NCBI GenBank assembly: GCA_965649545.1
Contig: CBFGLF010000086.1
Location: 1-7,568 of the forward strand
Direction of reading: 5' to 3'
From: CABHOJ01 sp965649545
Lineage (GTDB): Bacteria > Pseudomonadota > Gammaproteobacteria > Burkholderiales > Methylophilaceae
DNA: 7,568 nt
Numbering within the stretch: the first letter of the stretch is position 1; each line of letters begins with the position of its first letter. The translations under genes were made by a program, and so were the position numbers. Below, one piece after another: positions 5,833 to 7,568 of the stretch. Under the pieces are notes generated by a model. It was not told the origin of the DNA, made no database searches, and worked only from the letters and a program-made list of their open reading frames with translations.

Positions 5833-6168
5833 TTAGCAATCCAGTACGGTGACCTGTTCGGAGAGCCGGATCATGCGCTCGACCGGGGTGACCCAGACGA
5901 TACCGTCACCGACCTGCCCGGTCTGGCCCACCTCGACCAGGATCTGCAGGATACCCTCGACGAGTTCGTCGGGCGCCACCATGTCGATGCGCGCCTTGGG
6001 ACTGTAGTCCGTCAGTTCCTCGCGGATGCCGTGCGTCGGTTTGGCGACATGGTGACCGCAGCCCTCGACCTTGGTCACGGTCATGCCGGGGAATCCCTTG
6101 ATGTTACGCAGGGCAGACCGGATCTTGGGCAGCCGTTGCGGCGGGACTATCGCTTTGATCTCTTTCAT
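5833..6168 (-). CDS. PII-like signalling protein linked to heavy-metal RND efflux
   Basis: This 111-residue protein has the GlnB/PII trimer fold. KEIKAIVPP is the first strand, GMTVTKVEGCG leads into the T-loop (about 37-55), PKARI (57-61) leaves it, and TGQVGDG (83-89) is the B-loop. Arg98 and Arg101 keep their GlnB numbers, so the alignment is almost colinear. Key positions differ: GlnB Tyr51, the uridylylation site, is Glu51; Lys90 is Ile; Arg103 is Ser; Lys9 is Pro. Lys58 and Asp54 are kept. The T-loop carries Cys37, His39, His40 and His46, which could bind metal (inference). A distinct PII subgroup sits beside CusA/CzcA pumps in many proteobacteria, and this fits it. It lies 51 bp after the pump gene with AAGGAAA upstream. 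It probably modulates or reports on the efflux pump rather than nitrogen metabolism; the ligand is unknown. Confidence 0.85.
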   Translation of the reverse strand: MKEIKAIVPPQRLPKIRSALRNIKGFPGMTVTKVEGCGHHVAKPTHGIREELTDYSPKARIDMVAPDELVEGILQILVEVGQTGQVGDGIVWVTPVERMIRLSEQVTVLDC

Positions 6169-6198
6169 CTTGCTTTCCTTTCAAACCTGCTTGTCTGT

Positions 6199-6223
6199 CT
6201 GATCGAAATACAGGATCGATCAG
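6199..6223. repeat. Inverted repeat spanning the czcA-like stop codon
   Basis: CTGATCGA (6199-6206) and TCGATCAG (6216-6223) are perfect inverted copies separated by 9 bases. The right arm contains the pump gene's stop codon (6220-6222). In the mRNA it would form a small hairpin between the pump and PII-like genes, about 19 bases before the PII-like Shine-Dalgarno. It could affect coupling or mRNA processing, or be chance. Confidence 0.45.
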
Positions 6224-7568
6224 GCTTCGATACGTTCTTCTTCGAACTTCTTGTACAAGGTCGGCACCACCACCAGTGTCAACAGGGTGGAGGTGATCAG
6301 ACCACCGATCACCACGATCGCCAATGGGCGCTGGATCTCGGAGCCAGGGCCGGTCGCGAACAGGAACGGCACCAAACCGAGCATAGCCACGGTCGCCGTC
6401 ATCATCACCGGACGGAACCGCTGCTTGCAGCCTTCGACGATCGCGTCCATCTGGCTCTTGCCGTCGTCACGCAAGGTACGGATGTACGAGACCAGCACCA
6501 CCCCGTTCAATACCGCGATCCCCCATAAGGCGATGAAGCCGACCGAGGCAGGCACCGACAAGTATTCCCCTGTCACGAACAGCGCGATGATGCCGCCGAT
6601 CGACGCGAACGGCAGCACCATGATGATCATGGTCGCGTAGCGCAACGAGTTGAACAGCAGGAACAGGAGGAAGAAGATCGCCGCGATGGTGATCGGGATG
6701 ATGACCGACAAATGCCCTAGGGCACGCTCCAGGTTCTGGAACTGGCCGCCGTATTCCAGGTAATAGCCGTCCGGCAGCTTCAACTTGGTATCGAGCACTT
6801 CCTTCAGCTCGGCAACGAAGCCACCGAGGTCACGGTCCTTGACGTTGATGCCGACCACGATACGACGCTTGGCCAGTTCACGGCTGATCTGCGCCGGGCC
6901 ATCGCGGATCTCGATCTTCGCCAGGTCACTCAGTGCGACGCGCGAGCCGTTGGCTGAGGTGACGAGGATATTCGAGATGGCCTCGATATTGTTACGGAAA
7001 TCCTCCGGGAAACGCACGGCAGCACTGAAACGACGCTGACCTTCATAGATCTCGGTCGCGACCTTGCCGCCGATGGCGGTCTCGATCACGTCATGGACAT
7101 CCGAGGCATTGAGACCATGCCGCGCGATCGCCTGACGATCGATGATGATGTTCATGTACTGCTGGCCGGAGACCTTCTCCACCCGCATATCCGTTGCCCC
7201 GCGGATATCGCCCGCGATCTTGGCGATCTCTTCGGCCTTGGACTTCAGCACCATCATATCTTCGCCGAAGACTTTCACCGCGACGTCGGAACGCACACCG
7301 GTCAGTAATTCATCGACACGGTCCGAGATCGGCTGGGCCATGACGACCTGGGCACCCGGCAATACGCGTAAGCGCTTCTGGATCTCGGCACCGATGGTGT
7401 CCTGGGTCCAGCCTTCGGGCCATTCGTCTCGCGGTTTCAGGCTGACGATAGGCGAGGACTCGTTCTGCGCCTGGGGATCCGCCGGGCTCTCGCCACGACC
7501 GACACCGGAGATCGCCGACTTCACGCCGGGGATCTGCGTGATCAGCTTCATCGCCTCCTGTTCCATCT
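6220..7568 (-). CDS. czcA: CzcA-type heavy-metal efflux RND transporter, C-terminal half (partial)
   Basis: The gene runs off the right edge in an open frame; the ATG at 7566 is internal. The 448 residues seen are about 40% of a usual pump of about 1,040. They cover much of the second periplasmic porter/docking loop (1-280 of the visible part) and five membrane segments near 286-307, 311-332, 338-361, 388-405 and 414-437, matching TM8-TM12. The pump is the inner-membrane, proton-driven part of a CzcCBA-like tripartite system that exports metal ions. Strong CzcA-like stretches are FIALWGIAVLNGVVLVSYI, RFRPVMMTA and GSEIQRPLAIVVIGG. At GLNASDV (151-157) Leu152 replaces the Met that CusA has for Cu/Ag, so divalent metals such as Zn, Co, Cd or Ni are more likely. 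The proton-relay acids of TM4 are outside the window. The PII-like gene follows. Confidence 0.93.
   Translation of the reverse strand, partial: MEQEAMKLITQIPGVKSAISGVGRGESPADPQAQNESSPIVSLKPRDEWPEGWTQDTIGAEIQKRLRVLPGAQVVMAQPISDRVDELLTGVRSDVAVKVFGEDMMVLKSKAEEIAKIAGDIRGATDMRVEKVSGQQYMNIIIDRQAIARHGLNASDVHDVIETAIGGKVATEIYEGQRRFSAAVRFPEDFRNNIEAISNILVTSANGSRVALSDLAKIEIRDGPAQISRELAKRRIVVGINVKDRDLGGFVAELKEVLDTKLKLPDGYYLEYGGQFQNLERALGHLSVIIPITIAAIFFLLFLLFNSLRYATMIIMVLPFASIGGIIALFVTGEYLSVPASVGFIALWGIAVLNGVVLVSYIRTLRDDGKSQMDAIVEGCKQRFRPVMMTATVAMLGLVPFLFATGPGSEIQRPLAIVVIGGLITSTLLTLVVVPTLYKKFEEERIEA

Noticed and set aside
5824..6528. Plus-strand open frame of 234 codons opposite the PII-like and pump genes
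   Set aside because: The translation is rich in His, Asp and Gln with no fold signature and crosses two real genes and their gap, so it is a shadow frame.

Overview
This window looks like chromosomal DNA of a proteobacterium, most likely a gammaproteobacterium or a close relative. The grounds are a membrane-type (class 2) dihydroorotate dehydrogenase very close to the Escherichia coli type, a ClpA-like C-terminus, a CzcA-type heavy-metal RND pump and GC-rich coding sequence. The genus cannot be told from the sequence. There are no rRNA, tRNA, CRISPR, insertion-sequence or phage features.

Layout. Bases 1-107 (+) are the last codons of a gene that resembles clpA. A 14-bp hairpin with T runs on both sides (131-163) separates it from a leftward gene set. 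That set is read in the order pyrD (1022-2038), a 66-residue DUF2892 membrane protein (810-1010) and a glutathione S-transferase-like protein (185-796), with gaps of only 11 and 13 bp. Next come a short-chain dehydrogenase (2127-2948, -) and, divergent from it, an HxlR-family regulator (3049-3492, +). The 100 bp between them holds two related inverted repeats that look like the regulator's operators. A 17-bp hairpin (3513-3556) lies between the convergent ends of the regulator and a 709-residue molybdopterin/[4Fe-4S] oxidoreductase (3572-5701, -). That enzyme has its own strong ribosome binding site and a plausible sigma-70 promoter. The right end is a leftward metal-efflux operon: the C-terminal half of a CzcA-type RND pump (6220 to the window edge), then a PII-like signalling protein (5833-6168), closed by an intrinsic terminator (5795-5825).

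How the parts work together. Four modules are visible: pyrimidine synthesis with two small redox or membrane passengers; a self-contained HxlR/SDR stress-response pair; a stand-alone cytoplasmic molybdoenzyme of unknown substrate; and a heavy-metal efflux system with a dedicated PII-like protein. The PII-like protein is the most interesting item. It aligns colinearly with GlnB but has Glu at the uridylylation position 51, lacks several nucleotide-binding residues and carries Cys and His residues in its T-loop. This suggests it senses something other than nitrogen status, possibly the metal itself.

No stretch longer than about 300 bases lacks a gene. The largest gaps are 5702-5832 (promoter, ribosome binding site, terminator) and 2949-3048 (operators).
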